This document shows, in pieces, positions 62,942 through 64,000 of a stretch of DNA of 64,000 bases. Below the pieces are notes generated by a model. The model had not been told where the DNA came from. It saw only the letters and a program-made list of their open reading frames with translations, and searched no databases. This DNA is from Aridibaculum aurantiacum. GTDB taxonomy: Bacteria; Bacteroidota; Bacteroidia; Chitinophagales; Chitinophagaceae. A program made the position numbers and the translations under genes. The stretch's first letter is position 1. Every line of letters starts with the position of its first letter. Location of the stretch: contig NZ_JAFEWC010000001.1 in NCBI RefSeq assembly GCF_017355875.1, positions 1,984,001-2,048,000 on the forward strand, read 5' to 3'.

Positions 62942-64000
62942 CTACATAAGCATTCCGGCAATGCAGGCATTTGTCAAACTTGCAATGGTGCCACCTATTA
63001 GCGCTTTCATTCCTAAAGAAGAAAGGTTGGTTCTTTGATTAGGCGCCAATGCTCCAATACCACCGATCTGGATTCCTATTGAAGCAAAGTTTGCGAAGCC
63101 ACATAAAGCGAAACTTGCCATTACCACTGTTTTAGAACTACTAAATGCATTTGCTGCTTTCAACTTTCCTAAGCTGTCGTAGGCGAAGAATTCATTGAGA
63201 ATTGTCTTTTCTCCAAGTAGTTGACCGAAGTATGTAATGTCAGCTGACTCTACTCCAATCAACCAGGCGATAGGAGCAAATAAATAACCGAGTATGAACT
63301 GTAAGGATAAGCCGGCATAACGGCCACCTGTTGCATCTGCTATTTGTGCATTCAGGCTTTTGAACGACATGCCAAAAAAGTTATTGATGCCACCCATGTA
63401 TACCAGCAAATAATTTAGCACAGCCATCAATGCAGTAAATGCAATCAGCATAGCAGCTACATTCACGGCCAGCTTCAAACCGTCTATCGTGCCATTTGAA
63501 ATAGCATCCAATACATTGCTTCCAATTTTTTCTTTAGAAACACCCACCTTGGTTGACTTCACTGCACCTTCCGGATCAGGGTAAATAATTTTGGCTATAA
63601 CAATAGATGCAGGCGCCGCCATCACAGATGCTGTAAGTAGTTGCAACGCGAAGTATTGCTGTTGCGCTACATCTGTACCACCAAGCATACCTACATAAGT
63701 TGCCAATACACTACCGGCAGTTGTGGCCATACCACCGATCATTATACAGAGTATTTCGCTCTTGTTCATGTTGGCCAGGTAGGGCTTTGCCATTAGGGGC
63801 GCTTCTGTTTGCCCAAGAAATACATTGGCCGCAGCCGAAATGCTTTCAGGACCGCTAACACCCATGCGGCTTAATATCCAGGCAAAAACAAAAACGATTT
63901 TCTGGAGCACGCCCATGTAATATAGAAGTGCAGATAAAGCAGCAAAAAAGATAATATTCGGTAATGCCTGGACCGCAAAGATGAAACCCCAATTTTGTGT
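62942..64000 (-). CDS. Concentrative nucleoside transporter (NupC/CNT), 5' end cut off
   Basis: At least 353 residues, continuing past the window edge: the frame is open through 64000, and TQNWGFIFAVQALPNIIFF reads as the normal family sequence before the internal Met at 63916. Motifs of the CNT family are GQTEAPLMAKPY, NKSEILCIMIGGMATTAGS and CGFANFASIGIQIGGIGAL. It would import nucleosides with a sodium or proton gradient. The true start lies outside the window. Confidence 0.9.
   Translation of the reverse strand, partial: TQNWGFIFAVQALPNIIFFAALSALLYYMGVLQKIVFVFAWILSRMGVSGPESISAAANVFLGQTEAPLMAKPYLANMNKSEILCIMIGGMATTAGSVLATYVGMLGGTDVAQQQYFALQLLTASVMAAPASIVIAKIIYPDPEGAVKSTKVGVSKEKIGSNVLDAISNGTIDGLKLAVNVAAMLIAFTALMAVLNYLLVYMGGINNFFGMSFKSLNAQIADATGGRYAGLSLQFILGYLFAPIAWLIGVESADITYFGQLLGEKTILNEFFAYDSLGKLKAANAFSSSKTVVMASFALCGFANFASIGIQIGGIGALAPNQRTNLSSLGMKALIGGTIASLTNACIAGMLM

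Overview
The window looks like a chromosomal segment of a Bacteroidota bacterium, most likely family Chitinophagaceae (inference). The support is two type IX secretion (T9SS) cargo proteins with different C-terminal sorting domains, SprB-type repeats, a Bacteroidota-only protein set (DUF4199, DUF6089-like barrel, arginine decarboxylase of the 465-residue type, futalosine enzyme MqnE), a three-gene succinate dehydrogenase with one fused membrane anchor, few Shine-Dalgarno sequences, and several TAnnTTTG promoter elements typical of the phylum. It is mostly housekeeping and cell-envelope genes. I see no prophage, transposase, CRISPR array or defence island.

Layout: 170-7572 carries a large T9SS adhesin-like protein, a membrane hydrolase, proline catabolism (pruA) and an MFS transporter. 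7608-12324 carries ferritin, a tandem array of six hairpin repeats, pyrR-pyrB, coaD, a thioesterase and rpmI-rplT. 12444-20573 carries arginine decarboxylase, TraB/GumN, Hsp20, bacilliredoxin, lgt with a PagL-like lipid A deacylase, a DUF2167 protein and a very small DUF3606 gene. 20684-33308 is a run of membrane, stress and surface genes: AI-2E family, ion channel, DUF892, L,D-transpeptidase, DUF2254, RRM protein, FN3/DUF1566 lipoprotein, orphan PAS histidine kinase and pectate lyase. 33450-37160 is sdhCAB, read leftwards. 37522-42587 holds an SMP-30 protein, lepA and a GT39-like membrane protein. 43717-50678 is a leftward cluster: a dihydroorotase-like protein, DUF4199, two glycosyltransferases, and the four enzymes hddA-gmhA-hddC-gmhB that make GDP-D-glycero-alpha-D-manno-heptose. 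50766-50839 is tRNA-Pro(GGG). 51188-64000 holds an outer-membrane barrel, a second TraB/GumN lipoprotein, a type I secretion-like ABC-HlyD-TolC operon, mqnE, an M43 metalloprotease with a T9SS tail, and a nucleoside transporter cut by the window edge.

How the genes work together: pyrR and pyrB make and regulate pyrimidines, and the dihydroorotase-like protein has lost most of its metal ligands, so it may be a non-catalytic partner. The heptose set and its two glycosyltransferases, lgt, pagL and the L,D-transpeptidase all build or remodel the envelope. sdhCAB works with menaquinone, which mqnE helps to make.

The least explained part is the intergenic DNA. At least six gaps hold short tandem words with a 7-bp period but different sequence at each place. 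There are also a tandem array of hairpins with a period of about 80 bp, a dispersed motif with the core TCGCACACTTGTACA, and an alternating GAACCAC repeat element before the GT39 gene. No searches were run. Family names come from recognised motifs.
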